Part shown: in pieces, positions 7,255 through 16,087 of the stretch | Layout of the letters: the number at the start of each line of letters is the position of its first letter | How positions within the stretch are numbered: the first letter of the stretch is position 1 | Source: Rufibacter psychrotolerans | GTDB taxonomy: Bacteria; Bacteroidota; Bacteroidia; Cytophagales; Hymenobacteraceae | Assembly (NCBI RefSeq): GCF_016924645.1 | Contig: NZ_JAFFJV010000005.1 | Location: 1 to 64,000 of the forward strand | Direction: 5' to 3' | DNA length: 64,000 nt | Program-made: the position numbers and the translations under genes | The notes under the pieces: model-generated | Told to the model about the DNA's origin: nothing | Seen by the model: the letters and a program-made list of their open reading frames with translations, nothing else | Database searches by the model: none

Positions 7255-8928
7255 TTATTTAAAATAAGCCAGTTCCAATGCGCGGTCGTGGCCGTAGACA
7301 TCATCCCGGAAATGTACCGCGCCGGCATCGTCTACCCAGGCAGTGAAGTACACAATGTACACCGGCACTTTCGCTGATAGGTTGACATACTTCTCGGCCC
7401 CGCCATGCATGGCCGCCTTGATGGCCGATGGAGTCCATTGCTTTTGGTCCTTGAGCAGGTACTGCGCCAATTCAAATGGCTTCTCTACCCTGATGCAGCC
7501 GTGGCTGAAACCCCGCTCGGCCTGGTTGAACAGGTGGTCTGAGGGGGTATCGTGCAGGTACACGTTATGCTCATTAGGAAAGATAAACTTCACGTAGCCC
7601 AGCGGGTTCTTGCTTCCCGGGCGCTGCCGTACCCGGTACTTGAACTTCTCGTCTACGGTGTACCAATCCACGGAGTGCGGCGAGAGCACCTCAACTTTGT
7701 TGTTGCCTATGTCCTTCACCAACTCCATGTCATTGGCGGCAAGGTAGTTGGGGTTGCGGGCCTGCGCAGGGGCAATCTCCTCGGCCAGAATTTGGGGTGT
7801 CACATTCCAGTACGGGTAGAACACAATGTACTCCAGCTTGTCGCTGAACACCGGGGTGGCGTGCATCTCTTTCCCCACCACTACTTTCATGCTCAGCACC
7901 TCTTTGTCTTTCTCAAACACGTGCAGCATGTACTCTGGAATGTTCACAAACACGTACTTGTCCTCAAAGCGCTTGGGTACCCACCGCCAGCGCTCCATGT
8001 TCAGGATGATCTGGTCAATGCGCTCCTCAATGGGAATGTTCATGACCCGCAAGGTCTCCCCTCCCACTACCCCGTCGGGCTTAAGGCCGTGGCGGATCTG
8101 GAAGTTGCGCACCGCTTTGGCCAGCTCTGGGTCATACACCAGGTTCTGCGGAGTATTTTCCGCGGGTTTTCCCAGAATACGGTGCCTGAGGGTTAAGACG
8201 GCCTGGGCCGAGTCGCCGGGCTTGAGCATTTTGGTGGCGAGTTCCACTTTAGGCCAGCCGCCCTGCTGCTTGGCCAGGCGGTACTGCTTCAGGGCCTCGC
8301 GCAGCCTGATGTACCCGCTGTGCAGGGCCTCAAATTCATAGTAGGGATAACGGCTTTCCCTTTCCTTCAAGATGGTCTGCAGCGCCTTGTGCAGCTTGAT
8401 CTTGTTTTTCTTTACCGCCCAGTCAATGTTGTCTACGTTGCGGGGGTTCACGGTTCCCTTGTAGAAGTCGGTGGCGTAGTCAAAGTAAGAGGCGGTGAGG
8501 GTAACGTCCAGCTCCTGCTGCAGTTTGTACCGCACCGAATCGCCTTTGGCTTGCTCCAGCCGCTGGAACATGCCCTTGAAGTCTTTGCGGGCGTAGTCTT
8601 TGGGGTCCAGGCCTTCCTCATGGGCCCGGTTAATGACCTCCACCAATTTATAGGCCTGGGGCACCAGTTCGCCATCTTTGAACCAGGCAAACCGGTATTG
8701 GCGCTCCCGATAGAAGAGTTTCATTAAATTGAGGTGTTCCTTGAATTCAGGATCGCTCAAGGTGAACCTGACCACGTAAACACTGTCGGTTTGCTGCGGA
8801 AACTCCTTGGCCGTGGTAAGCGCTACTTTCTTTTTCTGCTTCTCCCCCGACTTGGCACAGGCCGACACCAGCACCATGGTCATCATGAGAAAGAAGAAAA
8901 AGCAAAAGGAGAGTTTATTTAATTTCAT
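7255..8928 (-). CDS. L,D-transpeptidase family lipoprotein (YcbB/LdtD-like)
   Basis: A 557-residue murein-remodelling enzyme that forms 3-3 or lipoprotein cross-links in peptidoglycan. The lipobox VSAC is at about 21-24, giving lipid attachment. A long scaffold domain follows, then a peptidoglycan-binding-1 motif (RNFQIRHGLKPDGVVGGETL) at about 270-290. The YkuD catalytic domain ends with SHGCIRVE (Cys478). The domain order and length fit the YcbB group. It stands alone: about 220 bases separate its stop from the small ORF, and about 280 non-coding bases lie above its start. Confidence 0.93.
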   Translation of the reverse strand: MKLNKLSFCFFFFLMMTMVLVSACAKSGEKQKKKVALTTAKEFPQQTDSVYVVRFTLSDPEFKEHLNLMKLFYRERQYRFAWFKDGELVPQAYKLVEVINRAHEEGLDPKDYARKDFKGMFQRLEQAKGDSVRYKLQQELDVTLTASYFDYATDFYKGTVNPRNVDNIDWAVKKNKIKLHKALQTILKERESRYPYYEFEALHSGYIRLREALKQYRLAKQQGGWPKVELATKMLKPGDSAQAVLTLRHRILGKPAENTPQNLVYDPELAKAVRNFQIRHGLKPDGVVGGETLRVMNIPIEERIDQIILNMERWRWVPKRFEDKYVFVNIPEYMLHVFEKDKEVLSMKVVVGKEMHATPVFSDKLEYIVFYPYWNVTPQILAEEIAPAQARNPNYLAANDMELVKDIGNNKVEVLSPHSVDWYTVDEKFKYRVRQRPGSKNPLGYVKFIFPNEHNVYLHDTPSDHLFNQAERGFSHGCIRVEKPFELAQYLLKDQKQWTPSAIKAAMHGGAEKYVNLSAKVPVYIVYFTAWVDDAGAVHFRDDVYGHDRALELAYFK

Positions 8929-9206
8929 AGATATTCTACCTTACATAAAAGTTTGTTCCTTATACTCCCAAGCTCCCAAAAAAGTTAAGGTAGCGCAACT
9001 ATATTAAATTGTACATTTCTAATCCAAATGCATACAAATATAGCCATACGACACTATAATCACCCAACCCTGCCAGAAGCGAGACCAATTCAGGTAAGTA
9101 CCTCTGATTCCTGTTTTAGGGCCGTTTTGGAAAAATTGACCCTAAAATAAGCTTCTCTGCCAGGCTCTGTCACCAACAACCACTAACTTAACCAGCCTTT
9201 CACAAA

Positions 9207-11009
9207 ATGGATTTTAGCAATAGTTCACCCACCCTACATCCCCAAGACCCGCATTCTTTTTCCAGGCCGGAAACGGCCCGCATGACCCATGCCGACTGGC
9301 ACCTGGAACTAGATTTTAGCAAGAAAACCATCAAAGGCACCGGCCTGTACACCCTCCAGCACCAGGGGGCTCCGGAAGTTATCTTTGACGTGCGCCACCT
9401 GCAGATTACCGGGGTAAAGCTGGTGGGACAGGAGCAAGAAGCCGAGTACCACCTTACAGAGGAGGAGCCTTTCCTGGGGCAGGGCCTGCACATCGCCCTC
9501 CGGGAAGACACCCGGCAGGTGGAGATCCGGTTTGTGACCACGCCGCAGTCGGCGGCTCTGCAGTGGCTGGAACCAGGCCAGACGGCCGGCAAGACCCACC
9601 CGTTCCTGTTCACGCAGTCACAGGCTATCCTGGCGCGCACCTGGTTGCCCTGCCAGGACAGCCCCAGCGTGCGGTTCACGTACACGGCGCGGGTGCAGGT
9701 GCCCGCCCACCTGCTGCCCCTCATGAGCGCCGACAACCCGCAGGAAAAAGGGGCCACCGGCGAGTACTTCTTTCAGATGGAGCAGCCCATTCCCTCCTAC
9801 CTGCTGTCGCTAGCCGTGGGCGATCTGGCCTTTGCGCCCCTGGGGCAACGGTGCGGGGTGTACGCCGAACCGGCCACGCTGGAGGCGGCGGCCTATGAGT
9901 TTGCCGACACCGAGAAAATGCTGGAAGCCGCCGAGGACCTGTACGGCCCTTACCGGTGGGGCCGCTATGACCTGCTGGTGCTGCCGCCCAGCTTTCCGTT
10001 CGGGGGCATGGAGAACCCTAAACTCACCTTCTGCACGCCCACCATTATTGCGGGAGACCGCTCGCTCACCAGCCTGGTAGCCCATGAGCTGGCCCATTCC
10101 TGGTCGGGGAACCTGGTCACAAACGCCACCTGGAACGACTTCTGGATGAACGAAGGCTTCACCGTCTATTTTGAGCGCCGCATCATGGAGGCGCTCTACG
10201 GCCCCGCATACGCCGAGATGCTGCACACCCTGGGCTACCAGGACCTGCAGCTCACCCTGGAGGAACTGCGCGACAAACCGCAGGACACCTGCCTCCACCT
10301 GAACCTTGCAGGCCGCGACCCGGACGAAGGCCTCACCGAGATTGCCTACGAGAAGGGCAATGCCTTCCTGCGCCACCTAGAAAAGCTGGTTGGGCGCGAC
10401 AGGTTTGATCTGTTTGTGAACCGATATTTCAGCCAGTTCCGGTTCCAGTCTATGGATACCGCCGGTTTTGAGCAGTTTCTGGAAAAAGAGCTGATAAACG
10501 GGGATGACACGCTACGGCAACAGATAAATGCCGCAGGCTGGATACACGCTCCCGGCCTCCCGGCGGGCCAACTGCCCCCCAAAGCCGTCCTGTTTGAGAA
10601 AGTAGCCCAGGAACTGGAGAAATGGCAGCACGGTACCGCCGCCCAGGACCTGGCCACCCACGGCTGGAGCACCCATGAGTGGCTGTATTTCCTCACCAAC
10701 CTGCCCCAGGGCCTCACGCAAGCCCAGCTGGAAGAGCTGGACCAGGCCTTTGGCTTCACCGCCTCAGGCAACGCCGAGGTGCAGGCCGAATGGCTCAGGC
10801 ACGCCATTCTACACCGCTATGAAGCCGCCTACCCGGCTCTGGAGGCGTTTCTGGTGCGGGTGGGCCGCCGCAAATTCCTGCTGCCCCTCTACAAAGCCCT
10901 CCTGCAGACCCCGCAGGGCACCGCCCAGGCCCAGGCTATTTACCAGAAAGCCCGGCCCAATTACCACGCCGTTGCCACCAGCACCCTGGATGCGCTCCTG
11001 AACCGCTAA
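9207..11009 (+). CDS. M1-family zinc aminopeptidase (leukotriene-A4-hydrolase-like)
   Basis: A 600-residue M1 metallopeptidase. The exopeptidase motif GGMEN is at about 266-270 and the zinc site HELAH at 293-297, with the third ligand Glu316 in NEGF, exactly 19 residues after His297. The C-terminal region with YFSQFRFQSMDT and a helical tail matches the LTA4H-like subgroup (about 600 residues, ARM-type end) rather than the longer PepN. No signal peptide is seen, so it is probably cytosolic. The gene is convergent with the YciE-like gene through a shared 21-bp hairpin. Confidence 0.93.
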   Translation: MDFSNSSPTLHPQDPHSFSRPETARMTHADWHLELDFSKKTIKGTGLYTLQHQGAPEVIFDVRHLQITGVKLVGQEQEAEYHLTEEEPFLGQGLHIALREDTRQVEIRFVTTPQSAALQWLEPGQTAGKTHPFLFTQSQAILARTWLPCQDSPSVRFTYTARVQVPAHLLPLMSADNPQEKGATGEYFFQMEQPIPSYLLSLAVGDLAFAPLGQRCGVYAEPATLEAAAYEFADTEKMLEAAEDLYGPYRWGRYDLLVLPPSFPFGGMENPKLTFCTPTIIAGDRSLTSLVAHELAHSWSGNLVTNATWNDFWMNEGFTVYFERRIMEALYGPAYAEMLHTLGYQDLQLTLEELRDKPQDTCLHLNLAGRDPDEGLTEIAYEKGNAFLRHLEKLVGRDRFDLFVNRYFSQFRFQSMDTAGFEQFLEKELINGDDTLRQQINAAGWIHAPGLPAGQLPPKAVLFEKVAQELEKWQHGTAAQDLATHGWSTHEWLYFLTNLPQGLTQAQLEELDQAFGFTASGNAEVQAEWLRHAILHRYEAAYPALEAFLVRVGRRKFLLPLYKALLQTPQGTAQAQAIYQKARPNYHAVATSTLDALLNR

Positions 11010-11019
11010 AGCTGCCAGG

Positions 11020-11067
11020 CCACACAAAAAAGCCCGTTAGGTTTGCCTAACGGGCTTTTTTGTGTGG
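11020..11067. terminator. Bidirectional terminator between aminopeptidase and YciE-like genes
   Basis: A perfect 21-bp stem (11020-11040 with 11047-11067), loop GTTTGC. The stem contains an A6 and a T6 run so it works on both strands. It lies between two convergent genes. Confidence 0.93.
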
Positions 11068-11080
11068 CTTAGAAAGGCGT

Positions 11081-11575
11081 TTAGTGGTTCTCTGCTTTTC
11101 TGTTCACGGTAGTTTCAGCAATCACAGTGAGTTTCTCGTCGGTCATTTTCTCCTCGCTCAGGATGGATTTGAGCAGGTCCAGCACCTGGTTGTGGCCCAG
11201 GAACTTGGCGTAGGTGCAGGCGGTACCGTAGCCGGCTATCTCGTAGTGCTCAATGCGCTGGGCACAGGCAATGATCCCGGCATCCATCACATCGGGGTCG
11301 GCGTCGTGGGTCAGGAAATCGCGGGCTTCCCTGATGATTCCCTCCATGGCCATACACTTCTCACCGGTGCCGCTGATGCCCAGGATCTGGAAGCACTGCT
11401 CCAGGCGGTCAATCTGGCCCCTGGTCTCCATCATGTGCTGTTCCAGCGCAGAAGCCAGCTCCCGGTTAGACACCTTCTGCATCACCTCAGGCATGGCCTT
11501 CATGATTTGCTGCTCCGCATTGTACAGGTCTTTCATCTGGTGGATGAACAGGTCATTCAAGGATGTTAATTTCAT
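11081..11575 (-). CDS. YciE/DUF892 ferritin-like protein
   Basis: A 164-residue helical protein of the DUF892 (YciE/YciF) ferritin-like family, associated with stress responses. The typical opening is LNDLFIHQMKDLYNAEQQI, with Glu/His residues spread over four helices (EQHMMETRGQIDRLEQ, then HYEIAGYGTACTYAK), compatible with a di-iron site. I chose the start at 11575 because family members begin close to this segment; an upstream start at 11605 adds ten unlike residues. Its exact function is unknown even for homologues. Confidence 0.85.
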   Translation of the reverse strand: MKLTSLNDLFIHQMKDLYNAEQQIMKAMPEVMQKVSNRELASALEQHMMETRGQIDRLEQCFQILGISGTGEKCMAMEGIIREARDFLTHDADPDVMDAGIIACAQRIEHYEIAGYGTACTYAKFLGHNQVLDLLKSILSEEKMTDEKLTVIAETTVNRKAENH

Positions 11576-11740
11576 AGCTAAACGGTTTAAGGTGAACATC
11601 TTCACTAAGTACTTTTCCTATACGAGGCGATTTTTGCCTAGTTCAAAAGAATCTCAGAACTTCTGTTCCGCCGCAATTAGGGCAAGCCATTGCGCCCGGT
11701 TGCCCCGTATAACCCCAGAAAGTAACCGTAAGCAGCATAC

Positions 11741-12625
11741 ATGACCACATTTGAGCAGGCTCCCAAGGGCATTCTCATCGCCGTAGGCGGCAACGAAGAC
11801 AAGGGCACTTTTCCCCGGGCAAAGAAGCAGTACCACCTCAATTTCTTTGAGCTGGGCATTCTCAAGCGCATTATTGACGCCATGGGCGGCAGCCAGGCCC
11901 GGATTGAAGTCATCACGTCGGCCTCCATGATCCCCGAGGAGTTGGGGGCCCTGTACCTGCGCGCCTTTGAGGTGCTGGGCTGCCAGCAGGTGCGGGTGAT
12001 GGACATAAGGGAGGAAGCCGACGCCCTGAAGCCCGAGTACCTGCAGCGCCTGCGCGCCGCCAGCGGCGTGATGTTCACCGGCGGCGACCAGTCCCGCCTG
12101 TTCAGGATTTTCTCGGGCACGGCCTTTCACCAGATCCTGCTCCGGCGCTACTACCAGGAAGAGGGTTTTGTGATTGCGGGTACCAGCGCCGGGGCCATGG
12201 CCATGTCAGACATCATGATCACGGGCGGCAGCAGCTCCCGGGCCCTGCTGAAGGGATCGGTGAAGCTGGACCGGGGCCTGGCGTTCCAGGAGAACGTTAT
12301 TTTTGACTCACATTTTGTGAAACGCGGCCGATTCGGCCGTTTGATGGAAGCCGTAGCCACGCACCCTTTTAAAATAGGCATAGGGTTGGGCGAAGACACC
12401 GGCGTCCTAATCAGCCAGGGTAACTTTATAGAAACCATTGGTTCTAACCTGGTGATTGTGGTAGACGGGCACCACATCAAGCACAACAACACCTCCTACG
12501 CCGCGCCGGGCACCCCGCTCTCCATTGAGAACTTCAGGGTGCACGTGCTGGCCCTGGGCAACTACTATGACATAAAGGAACGCAAGTTCTGCGTGGGCAA
12601 CAAACAACCAGCATGGGAGGAGTAG
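11741..12625 (+). CDS. cphB: Cyanophycinase
   Basis: A 294-residue peptidase S51-like enzyme that splits cyanophycin (multi-L-arginyl-poly-Asp) into beta-Asp-Arg dipeptides. Visible motifs are AVGGNEDKG at the N-terminus, FTGGDQSRL in the middle, and the nucleophile elbow AGTSAGAMAMSD (Ser149). It ends inside a hairpin it shares with the convergent isoaspartyl peptidase gene, whose product would cut the dipeptides. No cyanophycin synthetase (cphA) is present in the window. Many homologues are annotated only as 'cyanophycinase' without proof, so the substrate is inferred. Confidence 0.9.
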   Translation: MTTFEQAPKGILIAVGGNEDKGTFPRAKKQYHLNFFELGILKRIIDAMGGSQARIEVITSASMIPEELGALYLRAFEVLGCQQVRVMDIREEADALKPEYLQRLRAASGVMFTGGDQSRLFRIFSGTAFHQILLRRYYQEEGFVIAGTSAGAMAMSDIMITGGSSSRALLKGSVKLDRGLAFQENVIFDSHFVKRGRFGRLMEAVATHPFKIGIGLGEDTGVLISQGNFIETIGSNLVIVVDGHHIKHNNTSYAAPGTPLSIENFRVHVLALGNYYDIKERKFCVGNKQPAWEE

Positions 12626-12673
12626 CCGTTTCGGGGCTACTTTCTGTAAAGCAGCCCCGAAACGGCTACTCCT
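12618..12673. terminator. Shared hairpin holding the stop codons of two convergent genes
   Basis: 25 of 26 base pairs match (12618-12643 with 12648-12673), loop CTGT, with one A-C mismatch at 12639/12652. Each arm contains GGAGTAG, which supplies the last codons and stop of cyanophycinase on one strand and of the peptidase on the other. Confidence 0.85.
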
Positions 12674-13607
12674 GGTAAATGCCTACCAGGGGCTCGCCGC
12701 CGGCCACCCAGCTGGCCCGGTACATGCCTTCTGAGTTGAACGGCAGGGTCACCTCGCCGGTGGGGCTTACGGCCACCAAGCCACCTTCGCCGCCGTACTG
12801 CTTCAGTTTCTGGTGCACCACCAGGTTGCAGGCCTGGGCCAGGGACATTCCTTTGTACTCCATGAGGCAGGAAATGTCATAGGCCACCACGTGCCGGATA
12901 AAGTACTCGCCGTGGCCGGTGCAGGACACGGCGCAGGTCTTGTTATTGGCGTAGGTGCCGGCACCAATGAGGGGCGTATCGCCCACGCGGTTGAAGTTCT
13001 TGTTGGTCATGCCCCCGGTGGAGGTGGCCGCCGCCAGGTCTCCCGCCAGGTCTACCGCCACGGCCCCCACCGTCCCGAATTTCTTTTCGCCGGTCTCAGA
13101 GTGGTCCAGCATGTAGACATCGGTGTCGCGCAGGGCCTGCCATTGGTCGTAGCGCTGCTGGGTGAAGAAATAGGCGTCGGGTTCAAAGGCCAGGCCCTGG
13201 TTACGGGCGAAATCCTCGGCTCCGGGATGGCTCAGCAGCACGTGGTCTGAATGGTGCAGGACCTCGCTGGCCAGCAAAATAGGGTTCCTGATGTTACGCA
13301 CCCCGGTAATGGCCCCGGCCTCCAGGGTTTTGCCGCACATGAGGGCCGCATCCATCTCGTGGTACCCCAGCTTGTTGAACACAGATCCGCGCCCGGCGTT
13401 GAACAGGGGGCAGTCTTCCAGGTGCACCACAGTGGCTTCCACGGCGGTTAAGGCAGAACCTTCCTCCCGCAAAATCTTATATCCCACCTCCAGGGCTTGC
13501 CGCAGGGCGGCGCGGTATTCCTGCTCCATGTGGGGGGTGAGCGACGCGCGGGTGATGGTTCCGGCCCCGCCGTGCAGCGCCAGGGCAAAGGATGGCTTTT
13601 TCTCCAT
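12666..13607 (-). CDS. iaaA: Isoaspartyl peptidase / plant-type L-asparaginase
   Basis: A 313-residue Ntn-hydrolase that self-cleaves into two subunits and hydrolyses isoaspartyl dipeptides and asparagine. The N-terminal ALHGGAGT, the NAGRGS segment and the self-cleavage site FGTVGAVAVD are present, with Thr179 as the new N-terminal nucleophile. GGMTNK follows as in the family. It has no signal peptide. The convergent cyanophycinase suggests a joint role in breaking down beta-Asp-Arg; this is known chemistry for the families and an inference for this strain. Confidence 0.92.
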   Translation of the reverse strand: MEKKPSFALALHGGAGTITRASLTPHMEQEYRAALRQALEVGYKILREEGSALTAVEATVVHLEDCPLFNAGRGSVFNKLGYHEMDAALMCGKTLEAGAITGVRNIRNPILLASEVLHHSDHVLLSHPGAEDFARNQGLAFEPDAYFFTQQRYDQWQALRDTDVYMLDHSETGEKKFGTVGAVAVDLAGDLAAATSTGGMTNKNFNRVGDTPLIGAGTYANNKTCAVSCTGHGEYFIRHVVAYDISCLMEYKGMSLAQACNLVVHQKLKQYGGEGGLVAVSPTGEVTLPFNSEGMYRASWVAGGEPLVGIYQE

Positions 13608-13750
13608 AGGTTCTTCTTGCTAGTCTTCTAAAAAGTTCAGGAATGGGGGTAAAATGAGGGGCAAAACCCGGGCGGCAAGCCTTGGCAAATTCCCCCGGCC
13701 GGTGGATAAATTAATAATCGCCCGGTGGAATCTAAACCCTCCATTCTTTG

Positions 13751-13758
13751 TATATTTG
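13751..13758 (+). promoter_or_regulatory. Promoter -7 element for the DUF3127 gene
   Basis: TATATTTG is a full match to TAnnTTTG, 38 bases before the ATG at 13797. No clear -33 TTG was found 17-20 bases upstream. Confidence 0.6.
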
Positions 13759-13796
13759 TAGAGTTTACTTTACTAATCATATTAAATTTATCACCT

Positions 13797-14174
13797 ATGT
13801 CTTTTGATGTACAGGGAAGATTGCACGAAATCTTTGACGAAACCCAAGTGAGCGAAAAATTCCGGAAACGTGAATTCGTTCTGGAGATTCCAGACGGCTC
13901 TTATACGCAATATGCCAAGTTTCAGCTTACCCAAGACAAGTGCGGTATTCTTGACAACTACAAAAAAGGCGATGAAGTGAAGGTTGCGTTCAACCTGAGC
14001 GGTAAACCGTTCACCAAGAACGGTACTACCATGTACTTCACCAACCTGCAGGCCTGGAGAGTAGAGCACGCCGGTGCCGCCCAGCCGCAAGCCGCGGGCA
14101 ACCCGTACGCGCAGCAGCCGGTTAAGTCCAGCTCATTCATCAGCGACGACATGGACAACGATCTTCCTTTCTAA
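13797..14174 (+). CDS. DUF3127 protein with an SSB-like acidic tail
   Basis: A 125-residue protein of the DUF3127 family, widespread in Bacteroidota. Residues 1-85 look like an OB-fold (alternating strands with KGDEVKVAFNLSGKP). A Pro/Gln/Ala linker at about 92-110 leads to the tail DDMDNDLPF, which closely copies the single-stranded-DNA-binding protein C-terminal tip (acidic run ending in PF) that docks repair and replication proteins. The start at 13797 follows a TATATTTG promoter; a longer frame upstream would include that promoter. A role in single-stranded nucleic-acid binding is inferred. Confidence 0.85.
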   Translation: MSFDVQGRLHEIFDETQVSEKFRKREFVLEIPDGSYTQYAKFQLTQDKCGILDNYKKGDEVKVAFNLSGKPFTKNGTTMYFTNLQAWRVEHAGAAQPQAAGNPYAQQPVKSSSFISDDMDNDLPF

Positions 14175-14197
14175 GGAATTCTTGCTTCCTCATACAA

Positions 14198-14232
14198 CAA
14201 AATGCGGCTCCCAAAAAGGGCCGCATTTTTCG
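14198..14232 (+). terminator. Terminator after the DUF3127 gene
   Basis: AAATGCGGC-T-CCC pairs with GGGCCGCATTT with one bulged T and loop AAAAA, followed by T residues. Confidence 0.85.
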
Positions 14233-14320
14233 TTTTAGGGCTTTTTAGGGCAAAAGGCAGCTAAAACGGCTGTTTTTGCGTAGTGCCCAATACCCCCGAG
14301 AAGCCGGAGCAGCAGAGGAC

Positions 14321-15169
14321 ATGACAACACAAACAGACCAGCGGGTGATGGTAGTGACGGGCGCAAGCTCGGGCATTGGAAAAGCCACCGCCGAAGCCTT
14401 GGCCCAGCAAAGGGCCCACGTGCTACTAATTTGCCGAAGTGCCCAGAAAGGCCAGCAGACCCTAACCGATATCCAGCGGAAAGTACCCAGCGCCCGCCTT
14501 TCGCTCTTTATAGCCGATTTGTCTTCTTTGCAGGAAGTGAGGCGCGTGGCCGGCGAGCTCCAAGAACAGTTCCCGGTCATTGACGTGCTCATCAACAACG
14601 CCGGCCTGATTCCCGGCCCGCTGCAAACCACCCCAGACGGCTGGGAGCTGGCCTGGGCCACCAACCACCTGGCGCCTTTCCTGCTCACCAACCTGCTCAT
14701 GGATTCTTTGCTGGCCTCTGAGCAAGGCCGGGTGATCAACGTGACCTCAGAAGCCCACCGGCTGGGGCAGCTGGACTTTGAGCACGCAGGCAAGCCCGAG
14801 AAATACAGCGCCATCACCGCCTACGCAGATTCCAAGCTGGCCAACATTTACTTCACTTACGAGCTGGCCCGCCGCACCGAGTTCACCAACCTGACCGTGA
14901 ACTGCCTGCACCCGGGCGCCGTGGCCACCAACTTCGGGAAGAACAGCAACCTCTTTGTGAAAAGCCTGATGCTCCTGAGCCGCCTGTTCATGAAATCGCC
15001 GGCCAAGGGCGCCCAGACCTCGGTGTACCTGGCCACTTCGCCGTACGTAAAGCACGTAAGCGGCAAGTACTTCAAAGACTGCCGCCCGGTGAACTCCTCC
15101 GCCGATTCCAACAACGCCCACCTGGCCCGTCGGCTCTGGGACATCAGCGCGGAACAGACGGGTTTTTAG
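14321..15169 (+). CDS. Short-chain dehydrogenase/reductase (retinol-dehydrogenase-like)
   Basis: A 283-residue classical SDR. The NAD(P)-binding motif TGASSGIG is at 13-20, NNAG at 92-95, and the catalytic residues Ser143 (VTSEAH), Tyr168 and Lys172 (YADSK). The C-terminal half (NCLHPGAVATNF) resembles the RDH/WW-domain-oxidoreductase subgroup. The start at 14321 leaves a normal short N-terminus; an earlier start adds an unrelated 15 residues. The next gene starts 43 bases downstream on the same strand. The substrate is unknown. Confidence 0.9.
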   Translation: MTTQTDQRVMVVTGASSGIGKATAEALAQQRAHVLLICRSAQKGQQTLTDIQRKVPSARLSLFIADLSSLQEVRRVAGELQEQFPVIDVLINNAGLIPGPLQTTPDGWELAWATNHLAPFLLTNLLMDSLLASEQGRVINVTSEAHRLGQLDFEHAGKPEKYSAITAYADSKLANIYFTYELARRTEFTNLTVNCLHPGAVATNFGKNSNLFVKSLMLLSRLFMKSPAKGAQTSVYLATSPYVKHVSGKYFKDCRPVNSSADSNNAHLARRLWDISAEQTGF

Positions 15170-15212
15170 GCTGTTTTTCATTTTTCACCCCAAAAGCAGG
15201 AGGCACAGCGGC

Positions 15213-15845
15213 ATGCAGGGAACCCAGGAAATGTATTTGTTGATCCTACAGGGCGAGGGCGAAACCCTGGAGTTCAAGAAGACCATCACCCACGCGGCCC
15301 GCATTGCCCGCACCCTGGTCTCCTTCGCCAACGCCCGGGGCGGCCATATTTTGGTGGGCGTGCAGGACAACGGCACCATCACCGGCGTAGACCCGGAAGA
15401 GGAAATGCACACGTTGAACCTGGCCGTGAACCTTTTCTGTGATCCGCCGGTGCAGGTGTTCTACCAGGAAGTGGAAATGGACGAGGGCACCGTGCTTAAA
15501 GTGATTATTCCGGAAAGCTCAACTAAACCTCACTTAGCCAAAGTGAAAGAAGATGACTGGCGCTGTTACACCCGGGTGAAAGACGAGAGTGTGCAGACCA
15601 GCCTGGTGGCAGGAACGCTCCCCTCCCCGGAACCGGCCACCGAGACCCTGGAGGAAATAATAGATTACCAGCAGGAACGTATTCTGGAGCTGCTCAAAAG
15701 ATTCCGCCGGCTCACCTTCAGAGATTTCATGCAGCTGGGCAGCCTCTCCAAACCGCAGGTGCAGCGCCTGTTGGCGATCATGGTGCTGCAGGGCCGCATC
15801 AGGCTGCACGACAAGGAAAAGGAGCCTTACTACACCTTGTTCTGA
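15213..15845 (+). CDS. AlbA_2 (Schlafen-type) DNA-binding domain protein
   Basis: A 210-residue protein. Residues 10-125 match the AlbA_2/divergent AAA_4 domain: EGETLEFKK, then SFANARGGHILVGVQDNGTITG. Residues 145-205 look like a winged helix (RFRRLTFRDFMQLGSLSKPQVQRLL). It has one of the few clear Shine-Dalgarno sites here, AGGAGG at 15198-15203, 9 bases before the ATG, which fixes the start. Such proteins are usually annotated as ATP-binding or transcriptional regulators; the actual role is unknown. Confidence 0.82.
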   Translation: MQGTQEMYLLILQGEGETLEFKKTITHAARIARTLVSFANARGGHILVGVQDNGTITGVDPEEEMHTLNLAVNLFCDPPVQVFYQEVEMDEGTVLKVIIPESSTKPHLAKVKEDDWRCYTRVKDESVQTSLVAGTLPSPEPATETLEEIIDYQQERILELLKRFRRLTFRDFMQLGSLSKPQVQRLLAIMVLQGRIRLHDKEKEPYYTLF

Positions 15846-15858
15846 GGAGCCAGGCAGC

Positions 15859-16044
15859 TTACGGCCAGGCAAACAGCACGGATTTCACGGGTTCCTCCTT
15901 GGGGTACTCAGAGGCAGCCTGGTACTGCCACCTGGCCTCCAGGTCAATCTGGTGCTGCTCCAAGGCCACTTGCCCTTCCCTGTCGCAGACAGAGGAAACC
16001 CAGCCCAGCAACACGCCTAGGGTAAGGGTAAATACAACTTTCAT
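15859..16044 (-). CDS. Small secreted protein of unknown function (61 aa)
   Basis: A 61-residue product starting MKVVFTLTLGVLLGWVSSVC, a plausible signal peptide, followed by a hydrophilic mature part of about 40 residues ending in SVLFAWP. No family recognised. It lies 43 bases downstream of the ABC permease gene on the same strand, so it may be the last gene of that operon, and converges with the AlbA_2 gene 14 bases away. The frame could also extend 18 residues upstream, but that hides the signal peptide. Confidence 0.5.
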   Translation of the reverse strand: MKVVFTLTLGVLLGWVSSVCDREGQVALEQHQIDLEARWQYQAASEYPKEEPVKSVLFAWP

Positions 16045-16087
16045 GGGTTTGGGTTTTAAGCCTGTTTTTACAAAATCAGCTGAAAAA

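Noticed and set aside
15213..15845. The AlbA_2/Schlafen-type gene as part of an anti-phage defence island.
   Set aside because: Its neighbours are an SDR, a small secreted protein and an ABC exporter; no nuclease, toxin or other defence gene is near.
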